A stretch of DNA of 64,000 nt from Macrotis lagotis (GCF_037893015.1 NC_133665.1:38642246-38706245); one strand, 5' to 3'. Shown: positions 13,251 to 26,946, counted from the first letter of the stretch. Numbers and translations are program-made. Notes: generated by a model from the sequence alone, not told the origin.

Positions 13251-14362
13251 AATACAACCCTCAAAAAGTGTACTTCTCTAAGTGAATGCTCTCTTTCTTT
13301 GATAACAAAAAGATAGCCATTTTCTCACAGCTAATAATCTGATTCTAAAAATCTGTTTTTTTTCTCCATTGAACTAATTGTTCAAGTAGTATTAAAAATA
13401 ACTATTTGCCTTCAGAGTGAAGTAATCAGAATGAGGCAGCTTTGAAAGATAATTTCCCTCTGATTAGATGGGTTGACAATTAGATAAAAAAATCTGTGGA
13501 TACACAAATTCTCTGACAATGCAGTGAGTATAACAATGTCAGCATTCCCAAATCTCAACTGACTTTGGGGAAAATAAGACTTCATTGTGGTTGACCTACG
13601 AAAGGTGATTGCTTAGTAATTTCAACTTTTGGGGTCAGCAGAAATTGAGTTCTTATATCTGTAGGGATTGTGTGGTTCTGGGGTAATGATGGTAAGAGCT
13701 ATCTCAAGAAATCTTGGATACTCATGATAAGTTAAACAAAAGCCAAGGATGAAATTGAACTGGCCTGGATTTTGGGAGGTATGAAATCTTTATATCAAAA
13801 TATTGGCCATTCAACCCATAGAATTTAGCTTAATAGGAACCCTCAATGTTGTGGACACTTGCTTTGAAAAGTGGGAGAAGAGGTGAGGCAGAAAGTCCTA
13901 TCTCCTTTATATCCACTGTGATTTTCATACATGTCTTTGAATTCTGAATACAGGACCCACTTAGTCCACTGGAAACCTTTTTTTTGCTTCATTTAATATT
14001 TTAAAAAACTCACTAGCACTTTCCATCTAACATCTTTCAAACTAACTACATGACCAAGAAGTAGATAGGTCAATCCACCTTTTCTGGTGCCATAATTCTT
14101 TGATGTTGGTAACAATGATGCTGCTGCCTTTTATATTATTCTTTGCAGGAGCATCCTCATTAGTAATATTGTACAGCCAACTTGCACCTCCAGGGCATCT
14201 CTCACTATTCTTTGCATGATATATACTTGTTATTTTGATTAATGCAAGATCTTATGCTCCTGCTAGCAACTTTGGGAGAAAATCAGAATTAAAATGAGAA
14301 CATTTAAGGAGGGGGAAAAGCCATAATTGGGTTTGGATTTGTGAGCTTAAAAGATTATGAAC

Positions 14363-14511
14363 CGGGGGCGGCTAGGTGGTGTAGTGGATAAAGCACCTGC
14401 CTTGGAGTCAGCAGTACCTTGGTTCAAATCCGGTCTCAGACACTTAGTAATTACCTAGCTGTGGCCTTGGGCAAGCCACTTAACCCTGTCTGCCTTGCAA
14501 AAACTAAAAAA
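14363..14511 (+). mobile_element. WSINE1-like SINE
   Basis: Full-length copy with perfect 14-bp target-site duplications at 14349-14362 and 14512-14525. It is the first young repeat after the GNAQ stop codon. Confidence 0.93.
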
Positions 14512-16505
14512 AAAAGATTATGAACAATTAGAAAAATATATACATGGGATATTAGTCAAATTGCTGTTGTTGTTATTGTTGGATCTCACTAAATACATTA
14601 AGTTTGAAGGTATGAGTATTAAGTAGAATTTGCCTGGTCTTCTGTACAGACCGAGAGTGATCAACTCCAGAACTGTTTAGAAAACAATATTGTTAATCAA
14701 CCCCTCCATGTTCAAGACATCCTCCTCTTTGTGCCATATATTAGAAGTAGATGTGGCTAATAACTACATACTCATTTGAGGAAACTCAGTGAGAAGACTG
14801 GAAGAAAAAGAATTATTTAAAACAAATTCTATGAAAATTATTTCAGTGAAGTTACTGTAAGATGATATCCTGACACATAAAATATGTACATACACTAAGA
14901 GACAAGTCTCCCATTTGGTCTCCTAGGGAGTCTGCAATCCAATCTTTTCTACACTGATTTTTCCCACCTGTTTTTTGATCATTTCCAGAAGGGTCTGTCT
15001 CTGAGAGATCAGGTATAATCCAGAGGTCAATACAATAAGGTTTGAGGGTCAAATTCAGTCTTCCACCTGTTTTTCCCCTACAGCCTATAAGTAAAGAATG
15101 GTTTTTACTTTTTTTTTAATTGGCAGGATCTGAATACAAATTTCCCTGATTTCAACTCCAATGCTCTACCAAACACTGTACCATTTAATTACCTTACAGA
15201 TGAGCATATGATCAAATTACTGTATAAATTCAGGGTTTGATAAACTACATCCCAAGGGTTAAATCCAGCTGTTTGTATGGCCACAAACTAAGAATGGTGT
15301 TCTACTGGGCCTGCCTTCAGGAAGATAAAGTTCAGATCTTGCCTAAGATGTTAGTTGTGCCCCCCCGATGTAAATCACTTAAATGAGGAGTTTGCACACT
15401 GGCCTGGAAGGACCTTTATAAATTTAAATCTATATCATTGTGATCTGTGTGCACCTTCATGTATCTCAAAACCTCCACACTTTTGCATCCTATATGAATC
15501 TTGTCTGTCTTTCATAAATCCTTCACTGAGATCCCTCTTTAGAGTGCTTGAGAATTTGTGGTTCTGTTACCATCTCTAAGATATAAGTTTAATAGCCTGT
15601 TCCTCCTTTGTTGCTCTTTTTTGATATATGAACAGTCTACTATTCCAGTTAAAAATACCCCTCCTTTTGTTTTTTACAAGGTTTTGAGAAATGTGCTGTG
15701 ACCTATATATGCCTATCTTGCATTCAGTTGTTCATTGTGTTGATTCTTCTGAGAGCATAGTATTCATATATTATCACCTGAAGAATAGTGGAAATTTCCT
15801 AATGGTGATCTATCCTGATTCCTTCCTTCCTCCTTTAATTCTAGTTTATCTTTAGAGCATTTCCATGTTTGTAGACAGGCTGCCTATTCCACTGCTTATC
15901 CTCATCTGAGTGATGTAGTGTTTACCTGCTCTGCTTTAGACCAATCTATTTTGCTTTGTTATGGATTTCTCTAAGGATGGTTCAGAGCTTTTGCCATCTG
16001 TGAATCTTAGGTCAATGCCATCTATGAAAAGTACAATTTATAGAATTAGTAGAGTTGCCACAAAAAAATTTCATTCATTAGGGGGATGGAGGTGAGGTCT
16101 CAAGGCTCTTCTGTCCAAAGAGGGAGTAGATTCTTTCCATTTTGAAAAGGCTGCAAAATGTGAGCCTGAATAGCTACTATCCAGTTCATCAGAAATAATG
16201 CTATAAGATTGACCAGCTGTTGACTCTTTTGTTCTACTATGAAATAGATAGTTGGACACACTTAAATGATCTGGAGTTTCATTGATGTGACTAGTCCCAC
16301 CAAAAATGAATAAGGATAGCTTTAATGGAGAGGGGGAGACAGTACACCAGTACATCATGCCTAATTTTCAAGTTATCTAAGCTTCTTACTTTCATTATAT
16401 TCAGTCACCTTTTGAGGTCATCTCACACCATTCATTACCTCCACTAAAATTGGGCAGAGAAGAGGGAAATTCAAATTATTTCATTTTGCCTTATATAATA
16501 CTCTT

Positions 16506-16660
16506 TGGGGTTTTTTTAGATTTTGCAAGGCGATGGGGTTAAGTGGCTTGCCCAACACCACACAGCTAGGTAATTATAAAGCGTCTGAGGTCGGATTTGA
16601 ACCCAGGTACTCCTGACTCCAAGGCTGGTGTTCTATCCACTGCGCCACCTAGTCGCCCCT
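16506..16660 (-). mobile_element. WSINE1-like SINE
   Basis: Reverse full-length copy with perfect 16-bp target-site duplications at 16490-16505 and 16661-16676. Confidence 0.93.
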
Positions 16661-16829
16661 CTTATATAATACTCTTGAAGATTTGCTAAAGGGTTTGAAG
16701 ATAGTAACATAAAAATATATAGGGGTTTTTATTTTTTAGAGTTTTTTCTTACATCATTATGACTGATTTGTCAACATAGGGTATTCTTTCCCTCACTCAG
16801 CCAGTTAACAGCTTTAATTATATGATTGA

Positions 16830-17341
16830 TATGGAAACTGAGGAAATTAAGACAAAAATTAAATAACCCCTACTTAATAGAAACCTACAATCTAGTAAAG
16901 TAATACAGCATGAAATTCTAGTACATAAACGAAAGTACAGACATTCATTTATAAGAGAACCTGCATTTTCTATATTGGCATTGAGAAGTTGAATACATGA
17001 TAATTTGGGGGAGAATATAGTAGTAGTATGGAGGAATAAGAAAGGCTTCATGTAAACATTGATATTTGAACTTACCCTTGAAGGAAGCTAGGAATTATAA
17101 GAGGTGGAAGTGAGGAAAGACTATATTCTAGTCTTGGGGAAGAACTAAGATAAAAGTCCAGAGATAGAAATAGAATACGTGTGTGATAAACTATAAGACC
17201 AGTTTATGTGGACTATGGTGTGCATGAAAGGAAATAATGTGTCATGAGATTGGTTGTAAAAACATGATTAACAGTGGAGTTTATATTTGATCCCAGAGCT
17301 GTTAGGGACCCAATGGAATTTATTAAATAGAATGACATCAG
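16830..17341 (-). mobile_element. L2-like LINE, left part (interrupted by L1)
   Basis: Reverse L2 3' region: ACCTACAATCTAGTAAAGTA, CTTACCCTTGAAGGAAGCTA and ATATTTGATCCCAGAGC followed by a GGAATTTATTAAATAGAATG segment. It resumes beyond the L1 at about 18077. Confidence 0.7.
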
Positions 17342-17356
17342 GTTGGCTTACATTTT

Positions 17357-18076
17357 ATTTTAAAATTTTTTTATATTTTTTCAATTATATTTAAAAATAG
17401 TTTTCAATATTTTTTCTAGTTTTCTCCCGCCCATTCTTCCCTCTTCCTACCCTAGGATGGCAAGCAATTTGATATGGGTTATATATGTCCAGTTATGTTA
17501 ATATACTTCCATAAAAGTAAGAAGGGGGAAGCTATAAGAAGGAAAAAGCAAAAAATAATGTGAAAATAGTGTATTTTGGTCTGCATTCAGATTCTATAGT
17601 TTTTTTCCTCTGGATGTGGCTGCCATTTTCCATTACAAGTCTTTCAGGACTAACCTTGATCCCTGAACTACTGAGAGGAGCTAAGTCATCCTTGTTGATC
17701 ATCACACGGTGTTGCTATTAATGCATACAATGTTATGCTGATTTTGCCCACTTCACTCAGCATCAGTTCATGCAAATATTTCCCAGATTTTCTGAAGTTC
17801 ACCATTTCATGATTTCTTAAATAATAATAGTACTCTATGACACATACACATTTTTTTCATCCATTCCCCAATTGTTGGGCATCCCCTCAATTTCCAGTTC
17901 TTTGCCATAACAAAAGCTGCTATAAATATTTTTGTACAGATGAATCTTTTCCCCTTTTTTATGATCTCTTTGGGATATAGGCCTAGAAGTGGTATTGCTG
18001 TATTAAAGGGTTTACACAGTTTTATTGGTTGCAAATTGCTCTCCATAATGTTTGGATCAGCTCACAAATCCACCAA
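17357..18076 (-). mobile_element. L1 3' end inserted into an L2
   Basis: Reverse L1: A/T-rich 3' end, the word CTCAGCATCAGTTCATGCAA, and on the minus strand a frame with PLLGLYPKEIIKKGK and IFIAAFVMAKNWK from the end of ORF2. Similar flanks (about 17342-17356, and from 18077) and continuing L2 on both sides identify the insertion site. Confidence 0.8.
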
Positions 18077-19430
18077 CAGTTGCTTTCACTTTAGAAATTC
18101 ACTTTGTCTACTTTGTGGAAGTTGGATTGGAGAGGGGGAAAATATGAGCCCAGGGGGCCAATTAGGATGCTTTTTCAATGTTCCAGGTGAAAAGAGATAA
18201 GGGCCTGAAGTTTGGTGGTGACTGTGAGAGGTGAGGAGGAGACATAAGGAAGAGATTTAGTGAATGACTTTCACTATGAGGGGTGAGCAAAAGTGAGAAA
18301 TTAAGAATGATTAGAAAAATGTTGAGCCTTCCACAGAAGAAAAGTATGGAAGAGGAGTGGGATTGAGAGGAACGTTCTATTGTAGACATTATGTTTGAGA
18401 TGTCTATGGGGCATCTACTTTTATTAATCAATAGGAGTTGGTCATGAAGGGCTGCCCCCCTGGAGATTAAAATAAGGCTGGATATACAAAATGTCCCAAA
18501 AGCTTTGTACTGTCTTAAACTTTGTATAAAACTGCACCAAGACTATGGGGACACCCAGTATAGCATAATTAAGACAGAGATAATATAGAAATGATAACGA
18601 AAGCTTTATGAGCTAAAAATGTCACTGAGGATGGATAGAGAAGAGAAGACTGCCCCAACCACAGGGCGTAATGCTAATGATCAAAGGAAATGGAGAAAGA
18701 AGTTTCATACATATAGGAGGAAAATCAAGAGAGAATAGTATCACAAAAGCCCAGAAAAAAGAGGGGTCAACAGTGTTAGATACTTCCAAGAAGTCAAGAA
18801 GGATGAGAATGGAGAAAAAGACCAAATAGATATGGAAAGTAAGTAACTTTTAAAACAATTAATTTGTGACAGAAGTCAAATTGCAAAGGGCTAAAAAAAG
18901 ACTGAAGAAAAAGGAAATAGAGGTATTTTTATAGGTATTTTTTCAAGGTGTTTGGCCAAGAAAGGATAGCAAGCTAATAGACCAACCAATTTATTTTTAA
19001 GGTTGGGGGAGACTTGAGAACATTTTTAGGCAGCTGGGAAGGAATGCATAAATATGGAGAGATCAAAGATAGAGAAGAATAAGGGAGTGATTGTAAGGAT
19101 AATTTTTGGAGAAGAAAAGATTAAATCAAGACTGCATATACAGGGGTTGGCCTTGGCAATAAGGGTCACATCTTCATGAGAGTCTGGAATAAAGTTGGGC
19201 AAAATGGGGAATGATTTCAAGTGGTTGTAAAATATCAAAAGGGAAGAGGGTGTAGCCATGGAAAATGGTTACCATTTTCTTAGTAAAGCATGAGGCTTAT
19301 GAGCATATGTGGAGCTCTGGTATGGAAAGATTAAGGAGAAAAGAAACAATTTGGAAAAATAATTGTATGGAGAGGGATGAAGAATCAATTAGGAAGAGTA
19401 AAGTGATTGCCTTTTTTCATTGAGGTGACC
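18077..19430 (-). pseudogene. L2-like LINE, right part with reverse-transcriptase remnants
   Basis: Minus-strand fragments resemble L2 ORF2: at 18622-18825 a frame with ILILLDFLEVSNTVDPSF (the LLDLSxAFDTVDH block of the reverse transcriptase) and at 19026-19259 a segment ending FSIFDLSIFMHSFPAA. Many stops and frameshifts show that it is dead. It continues the L2 at 16830-17341. Confidence 0.7.
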
Positions 19431-19591
19431 TATTGAGATGACACAATATATATATATTTATTTTTAAAAATGTTCATGATTTGAGCATAGAATGCAGATG
19501 GTGAGAATCATCAAGAATTGGAATGAGGGAAAAAATGAGCAGCCACAGCCCAGGAGAGCCATGGATTTGAGAGTAAAGTATAGATACCAAA

Positions 19592-19829
19592 GAGCAGCTA
19601 GGTAATAATGTAAGATGCTGGACCTGGAGTTTGGAAGACTCATCTTCTTGAGTTTAAATCCACCCTCAGACATTTATTAGCTATTTGATCCTAGGAAAGT
19701 CACTTAACTTTGTCTTGGTTTCCTCATCTATAGAACAGGTTAGAGAAGGAAATGACAAATCACTCCATTAGCTTTGCCAAGAAAACTGCCAATGGAGTCG
19801 GACTCAAGTGAAAACAACTGAACAACAAG
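19592..19829 (+). mobile_element. MAR1-like SINE
   Basis: Head GAGCAGCTAGGTAATAATG, then GTTTCCTCATCTATAGAA, GAAGGAAATGACAAATCACT and an end in GAACAACAA. Near-identical 10-base flanks (one mismatch) suggest a worn target-site duplication. Confidence 0.85.
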
Positions 19830-20146
19830 TGGATGCCAAAACTTGGTAAATAATACAAATTGGAGAGCTTCCAGTTAAAGTTATTTGATCAGCATCAGAG
19901 ACCTAGTAAAGTATCAGAAGCACTCAATGCACTATACAAGGATGCCTTTATATGGACTAATTCTCCCATTCAATTATTCTCTTACATAAAAGGTCATGCC
20001 TAAGATTCAGCTAATTCTGTCCATTGAAATTAAATGGTAATATATTTGAGAAATACCATAAGCAATAACCAGGAAAATTTCTAAAATATAGGTACGACAA
20101 GACTTGGTAGTAGAGTAGACTTCTGCCTCCAGTACTTCAAAATAAA

Positions 20147-20312
20147 TATGGCAGTGTAGTCCAATGGAAAGAATACTGATTCTGGAGGCAGAAGACCTAA
20201 GTTAAACTTCTGAACTGCCACTTGTTACCTTAATGATCTTGGGAAAAATCACATCATCTCTTGAGTCTTGGTTTCCCCACTTGTAAAATACAAAGATTGA
20301 TCAGAGGGCAAT
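20147..20312 (+). mobile_element. MIR/tRNA-SINE-like fragment
   Basis: ATGGCAGTGTAGTCCAATGG, CTGGAGGCAGAAGACCTAAG and TTGGTTTCCCCACTTGTAAA in the expected order. Confidence 0.65.
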
Positions 20313-20639
20313 TCTACACTAAATACTGGAAATCTAGTGTTTGTCTTCCCTTTTTTTGTGGCCTTTAAAAGACCAGAGGCAAGAGCCCCTCCGTCTTGTT
20401 CTCTCTGTTGTCCTCTGTTGTGGGAATGGAACTGTGTTTTATACAGCCTCAGGATTCTTGGATTATTCTTGAAGATCAGTGGGCCAGGATCCAAGAATGT
20501 ACAAAAGATATTCATTAGAATGATATAATATCTATCAATTTTTAAACTACTAATAATCACCTTACATCTGATTTCTCTCTCCTTTTATTGGGAAAACAAG
20601 AAAGAACAAGAAAAAAGCAAGAAAGACAGAAAAAGGATG

Positions 20640-20750
20640 TAAGTGAGAAAGGAGGGAGCAAGGGGGAAGAGATGAGAGGAAAGAAGGAGAGAGAGAGAGA
20701 GAGAAGGAAGTACAGAAGAAAGCCAAGAAAGAAGGAAAAAAGAGGAGAAA
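20640..20750 (+). repeat. purine-rich (GA)n-like tract
   Basis: Interrupted GAAAG, GGGA and GAGA repeats. The long frames over it in both strands are low-complexity artefacts. Confidence 0.85.
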
Positions 20751-21289
20751 GTACTTGTGAAAATATATACAAATATACAAAGGTCAAAAAAAACAAATTT
20801 TCATATTAAACATGTCCAAAATATGTTTCATTCACATAGTTTATCACCTCCATCAGGATGTGAGTACTCTAATTCACTATCTTTACTCTGGAATTATGAT
20901 ACAATTTATAAAGGATCCTTTGGTCCTTTGAACTCTCTGTGCATACCATGATGGTTCCTTCAGGAATGTCCAAGGCCAGTGGTCAGAGAGGAAAAGCCCA
21001 AATATTAAATTGATATTCTGCTCAATTGCCAGCAATCTGATGCACCTGCCAAGAGAAGCTTTGTGATGGAAATAATCAAATTCTTGAAAATGGAGACATT
21101 GGGACCCTGACTACTCTCTATTAAGAAATATTTTCTAATTATATAAACAAAATGTTCATTACTTCCTTTGAAGAGCACCCTGTTCCTGTGTCTATATTGG
21201 GGGGGGGCAGTAGACATCATGGACATCATGGGTTTAAATTTCTGACACTCCACCATTATTAGTTTAGAAATCTGTAAACTAAACTTAAA

Positions 21290-21509
21290 GCCAGCTAGGA
21301 GACACATTGCATAGAGCACTGGACCTGAATCAGCAAGGCTCTTCTTCCTGAGTTCAAATTAGGTGTCAGATACATAGCAGCTTTGTGACTCTAGACAAGT
21401 CACTTAACCCTATTTACCTCATTTTCCTCATCTATAAAATGAGCTGAAGAAGGAAAGAAAAAAATCATTTTAGTCACAAAATAATGGATATGAATGAACA
21501 ACAACAAAC
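21290..21509 (+). mobile_element. MAR1-like SINE
   Basis: AGCCAGCTAGGAGACAC head, CAAGTCACTTAACCC, TTTTCCTCATCTATAAAATG and an AACAACAACAAA end. Confidence 0.85.
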
Positions 21510-22261
21510 TAATCTTCATAAGTAAGTTCATCTTCCTCTTTTTTGCCACCTTTAAAATATTAGAGTTGTCACTATATTGGCACTCCAACTTCTTTTATAG
21601 AGGGAGAGGATTAGGCTGATTGAAGTGACAATAGGAATATTCCCTTTGGCATCATGCCTCCTTTCCTGTCCTCATGGACCTGGAGTCAGGAGGGACAAAA
21701 GCTTTTTCAACAAAAGATCTTTCCTTTCATGCCTGGATCAGAAAACCAGAAGCTCTGTTAGAAAGATGAAATCCTACTAAAAAGAAACTGTTTGTGATGG
21801 ATTCTAGTCATAGGGATTTGTGTCCTAGAATTTTAGCTCTTCAAACTGTATGGATGAAACTAGACAATTAGAATGCAAATTCAATGGTATTTTATGTTCA
21901 GTCCTGTGGATATGTGCCATCAATCTGTCAGAATCTTTGAGCTGGTATCTTTTTGGTGAATACAGAGAAAAAGGCTCTGGAGTAACATGCTCAGATGGTT
22001 ACAAAGTCTGAAAAACAGGATCACTAAATCCCTGAACATGTGCCTAGCATCTAATCCAGTATCAGCTACAAAAGAGTATTTAAAAATGGTCTTATTTCAC
22101 TGAAGTCCTGAGAATATATATGTATGCTGATAAATAACTAATTCTTCATGGATAGAAAGAATATTGACATTGAAGCTCACCCACAGTAAATTTTACTTTC
22201 AAGTTCTTAGTAATATAATTAAGCAGAGGGGATAATAAAATCTATTATCATTGGTTATTTC

Positions 22262-22370
22262 CTTTGCCATAGTGGCTAGAGAGTTAGCCTCACAACTAGG
22301 TAGCCTCTAGTGCTGCCTCTGACACATTCTGGTTATGTGACCTTAGGCAAGTCATTTAACCTCTGGTGGA
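22262..22370 (+). mobile_element. MIR/tRNA-SINE-like fragment
   Basis: CATAGTGGCTAGAGAGTTAG, TGACACATTCTGGTTATGTG and CTTAGGCAAGTCATTTAACC. Confidence 0.6.
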
Positions 22371-24856
22371 GAAATATTAAGTATTAAGCCTGGTAGAAGG
22401 AGTTTTCTCATCTGGGAATATCCTGTACCAATGAAATCATAGATCTGGTCCCTATCTCTAACCATATATATAAATCTATCAGTCTACCTAAGGAAAGTGT
22501 AAACCATCACACAGTAAATTAGGAAAATAGGCATGATGATTTGGGCTAGTGCTTTGCATCAGGATGAAAGATAAGTAGATACTCTCTCTCTATTAGGATA
22601 TAGGGAATGTAGATGGAATTATGCAAGATCTGAATAGTGAATATTAAATTAAGTTACTCCTTAATCAAATATTCACAATGAGTTATTTTTATTGTCAATT
22701 TTCTATGAATTCCCAGGAAATACAATACAAAGCCACATTCCAAAGCCCAACACCATAAATTTTTGGATTGTCTGCCAATCTCTAGATTATCCATATAACT
22801 CTTCACCATTAATGCAAGTAACCCAGAGCAAATTTATGCAGTTGATGATAGCCATAGAGGTCTGTCCTGTGGAATTTTAATCCTCCAGAGATCTTAGCCA
22901 GATCCCTCCCTTTGGTTTTTGTAATACATTTGAAGTTGAATTGGTTTCCTCCTGCCTTTAGCAAATGACAATCTAGAATATAACTACCAAGACCAAGGAG
23001 ATGATATATAAGTGTCAGACACCTTTGAACTAGAACTTTGAAGACTGAAGTGGAGAAAAGTTCCTTGTGAATTTGGGTCAGTTCTTGAAAGGTAGGAGAG
23101 CACAGTTCCGAGGGGATGGGGTGATGGGCCTCCTATTGCCTATTGCCATTCAGCAAATCCAAACAGAGTTGGGTTCAGATCCCAAACCTAGAGTGGTGAA
23201 GATGGGCACCATGAGGGATCCAGTGTGGTAACAAGACCTATTCTAGAGAAGTTGTCAGGAGCTCCAGAGATAGTTTTCTTTTCTTTGTGAAAGGCAGGGC
23301 TATCCTGGAATGGGTTCACCTAGAGAGAGGGACCCTTGCCCTGAAAAGTGTCTCAATTTTCCATCAATTCTTGGGAATGTAGAAATAGCAGAGAAGAATA
23401 ATCCTGAGTGGCAGTCTGACATTGATTTAGTGTTAAAGCTATTGCCAATTGTATCATACTGATAAGTAGCTCAGAATTCAAAGTCAGAAGAGGAAAGACT
23501 ATACTGATGATTAGAAAGACAGGTTAAGATGTATCTGATTGTCAAATTCTGTTATCACATGGCACATGCTAGTGTTTACCCATCATAGATGATGTGCCAT
23601 GTTACTTTGCTGATACAGGAGGAATCAAAACCATTTAAGGCCAAGAGACTCCTGCAGCAGTCAGACATCTCCTACTCCTGTTTCCCATAAATCAGGTCAT
23701 AAAGTAGAATTATTCTGGTAAAGATAAGTGAGAAGGATGCCTTGCACAGCACACCATAATTGTATAACTCACACCTCCAATCATTTGGTTGATTGGTATG
23801 GTCTTCTTCAATACCCAAGGACTATTAATAGTGAAATAATTTCCTTAGAAGCTGCCTTAAATTCATAAAGAAGAAAGAAATGGACAGAAAATCACTTTAA
23901 AAATCCAAAAAATATTGTTATTACCATTGGAAATCTATTTAATTTCTGTTTGAAACCCTTCTTTAATTTCACTCAGTGACTATTTAGCATCTGATATTTC
24001 CTCTTCAGGAATAACTACTTTTCAAATTTAAATAAATTGTGCCCTATAAGTAGGTCTTGAGAGGCAGATGGTATATATAGTGGGTTGAATATTGGTGTTC
24101 CATTCAAGAAGATCTGGGATGGGATGGAGCCAAGATGGCGACAAGAGCAGATTGTGTCTTAGGCGCTCTCTCATAAATCTTCAAAACTAAGGACTTTAAA
24201 TTTTAGAGAGACAGAACCCACAGAGGGACCCAGGGAGGCAGTTCTCCTACTCAGGGTAACCTGGAAAAGAGCAGAAAGGCTCTGCTCCCCAAGGTTGGAG
24301 GGGCAGCCCGCCAGAGGGGTAACCTGCCAGAGCGAAAGAACTTCAGCTGCCCGGAGGCAGCCCCAGGGCACTGAGAGCCACAGCTCATAGCACCTGGGGG
24401 GGTGTTGCCTGAGCTACTCCCTGGGAGCACCGGGCACAAATTGGGGGAACAGCTGGGGACCTCTGCCAGGGTGAGCACATGAAGTCCAGCCCTCAGGGCA
24501 AACAGCAAGCAGCACTTCATTCCAGATCCAGGAAACATAAGCAGGCAGAGCTGGTAAGCAGGAGCCCCCAGGGCATGAGCCCATTGAGCTGAGGGAGGGG
24601 AGTGAAGAGAGACTGCCAAGCTCTGTCCTCTGCCCCTGGAACAGAACTCTGAGGTTCTGACCACATTCAGATCCTGATCACAGTCTAGGCCCCCCAGTAG
24701 AACAGCAGGGCCAATCCACCTCAGCCCCATGGCAGAGGGGGGCACTTATGGTCATTCACAGACCAGGAGGGAGGACAGAGCCTCACACACTTAGACCCTT
24801 GTGGGAGTGTCCCAAGAGCTCAGGAAGCACCCCCAAAACAGGCATAGGATGGGAAA

Positions 24857-25870
24857 ATGAGCAAGCAGAGAAAAAAGAGGAACACCATTGAGAAATGCAT
24901 TATCTATGATTTCAAGAAGGATCAATATACTCAGTCTGAAGATGAGGAAACACAAGCTCCTGCATCTAAAGACTCCAAAAAAAAACCCAGAAATTGGGAT
25001 CAGGCTATGACAGAGCTCAATAAAGACTCTGAAAATCAAATGAGTGGATTAGAAGAAAAACTAGGAAGAGAAATGAGAGAGATGCAGGAAAAACATGAAA
25101 ATGAAGTCAGCAGCCTAGTCAAGGAAATCCAAAAAAAAAAATGCTGAAGAAAATAGCATGCTAAAAACCAGCTTAGGTCAAATGGATGAAACAGTTCAAA
25201 AAGTTATTGAGGAGAAAAATGCTTTAAAAAGCAAAATTGGCCAGATGGAAAAAGAGATAAGAAAATTCTCTGAGGAAAATAAATCCTTCAGACAAAGAAT
25301 AGAACTTAGGGAAACTGATGAATTTATGAGAAATCAGGACTCATTACTTCAGAACCCAAAATATGAAAAATTAGAAGAAAATGTGTGAAACATCTCATTG
25401 AAAAAACAACTGATATGGAAAACAGATTTAGGAAAGATAATTTAAAAATTATTGGAATACCTGAAAGTCATGATCAGGGAAAGAGCCTTGACATCATTTT
25501 CAAAGAATTTCTACAGGAAAATTGCCGTGATATCCTAGAAGCAGAGGGCAAAATAGAAATGGAGAGAATCCACCAATCCTCCCAAGAAAGATATCCCAAA
25601 AAACCAACCCCTAGGATTATTATAGCCAAGTTCTAGAACTCCCAAGTCAAAGAGAAAATATTACAAGCAGCCAGAAGGACATAGTTCAAATATCATGGAG
25701 CTGCAGTCAGGATCACCCAAGACTTAGCAGCAACTACATTGGAAGTCCATAGGGCTTGGAATATAATATACCGGAAGGAAAAGAGCTTAAAATGCAACCA
25801 AGAATCAACTACCCAGCAAGGCTGAATGTCCTCTTTCAGGGAAAAAGATGGACTTTCAATGAACCAGGGG
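24857..25870 (+). pseudogene. L1 ORF1 (RNA-binding coiled-coil protein), disrupted
   Basis: Begins MSKQRKKRNT. A charged coiled-coil half (EEKLGREMREMQEKHENE, then KSKIGQMEKEIRKFSEEN) is followed by an RRM-like part with LKIIGIPES, and a C-terminal part with LQPRINYPARL-like text in a third frame. Known L1 ORF1 proteins form trimers that coat L1 RNA. Breaks: a shift in the A run near 25140, another near 25385 and a stop at about 25636, with further shifts beyond. It is decayed and not expected to be functional. Confidence 0.8.
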
Positions 25871-26451
25871 AATTTTAAATGTTCCTGTTGGAATGACCAG
25901 AGCTGAACAGAAGGTTTGATCTTCAGATATAGCACCCTGGTGAAGCATAGAGATTGGAGGAGAGGGTAAAATATGAGGGACTTAATGATGATGAACTGAA
26001 TGTATTCCTACATAGAAAAATGACACTGATAATACTCATATAAATCTTCTCAGTTAATAGAACAGCTAGAAGGAGTTTTATAGTTGAAGCACAGGAGAAA
26101 GCTGAATTTGAAAATAAAATATGGTGTAAAAATGGAGTCAATAGAAAAAAGGGAAATGTAATGGGAGAAAGAACAAGGAGAGGGGGAATAGGCCAAGATA
26201 TCTCATATAATAAGTTTTTTCTTTATTACAATGAGCTATTAAAATGATATGGAAGGGGGGAAGACAAGGGGGAATGAGGATATCTTTGCTCTCATCAGAG
26301 GTGGTTAGGAGAGGAAACAGCATATATATTCAATGGGGTATAGACATCTGGAGTAAGAAGGAGTGGGGGACAGGGGGAAGGGGGTGTGTGAGTGATGGAG
26401 GAGAGGACAGACCATGGGGGGAGAGTGGTCAGATATAACACATTTTCTTTT

Positions 26452-26596
26452 TTACTTCTTGCAAGGGGCTGGGATTGGAAGGCCTGCCCAGGACCATAGG
26501 GCCAGGTGGATTCTGGGCCTAAGGGGTGGTATGGGGGCTCAGGGCCTCTTGGCCCCAGGGCCAGGGATCTCTCTGCTGTGCCACTCAGCTACCCTA
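26452..26596 (-). mobile_element. diverged WSINE1-like module A within the L1 composite
   Basis: It reads as the reverse complement of the local SINE (TTGCAAGG..., then GCCTGCCCA, CCAGGGCC and TGCCACTCAGCTACCC) but is much more G+C-rich than the other copies. It has no target-site duplication of its own that I can see. It may be an ancestral captured SINE belonging to the L1 family. Confidence 0.6.
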
Positions 26597-26797
26597 CAGC
26601 AGAGTCAGAATGAAAGGAGAAAGAAAATATAGTACATGGTAGTGGAGAAATATGAAAGGAAGGAGTTGCGATCGGCAATGGCAGCGGTGGAAAAATATGG
26701 AAGTAATTTTTGTGATGGACTTATCATAAAGAATGTGATCCACCCACGACAGAGTTGTTTGTGTTGGAACAAAGACTGAAGCACATTATTATTATTA

Positions 26798-26946
26798 TTA
26801 TTTTGGGGGGGGGTGCAGGGTAAATGGGGCTAGGTGGCCTGCCTGGGGCTGCATAGCAGGGTGATTGTTGGGTGTCTAAGGCCGGATTTGGACCCAGGTG
26901 CTCCTGGCTCAAGGGCCAATGCTCTGTCTGCCACCCAGCCGCCCCT
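26798..26946 (-). mobile_element. diverged WSINE1-like module B within the L1 composite
   Basis: Reverse SINE-like text (GGCCGGATTTGGACCCAGGT, then CCACCCAGCCGCCCC) preceded by an ATT microsatellite. Many A-to-G type differences from the usual SINE are visible, shared in style with modules A and C. Confidence 0.65.

Noticed and set aside
24251..24745. Long 164-codon minus-strand frame
   Set aside because: It is antisense to the G+C-rich L1 5' UTR. Low stop density follows from composition.
24121..25870. Possibility that the L1 ORF1 is an intact, active or domesticated gene
   Set aside because: At least two frameshifts and an internal stop break it, and typical retrotransposition marks enclose it.
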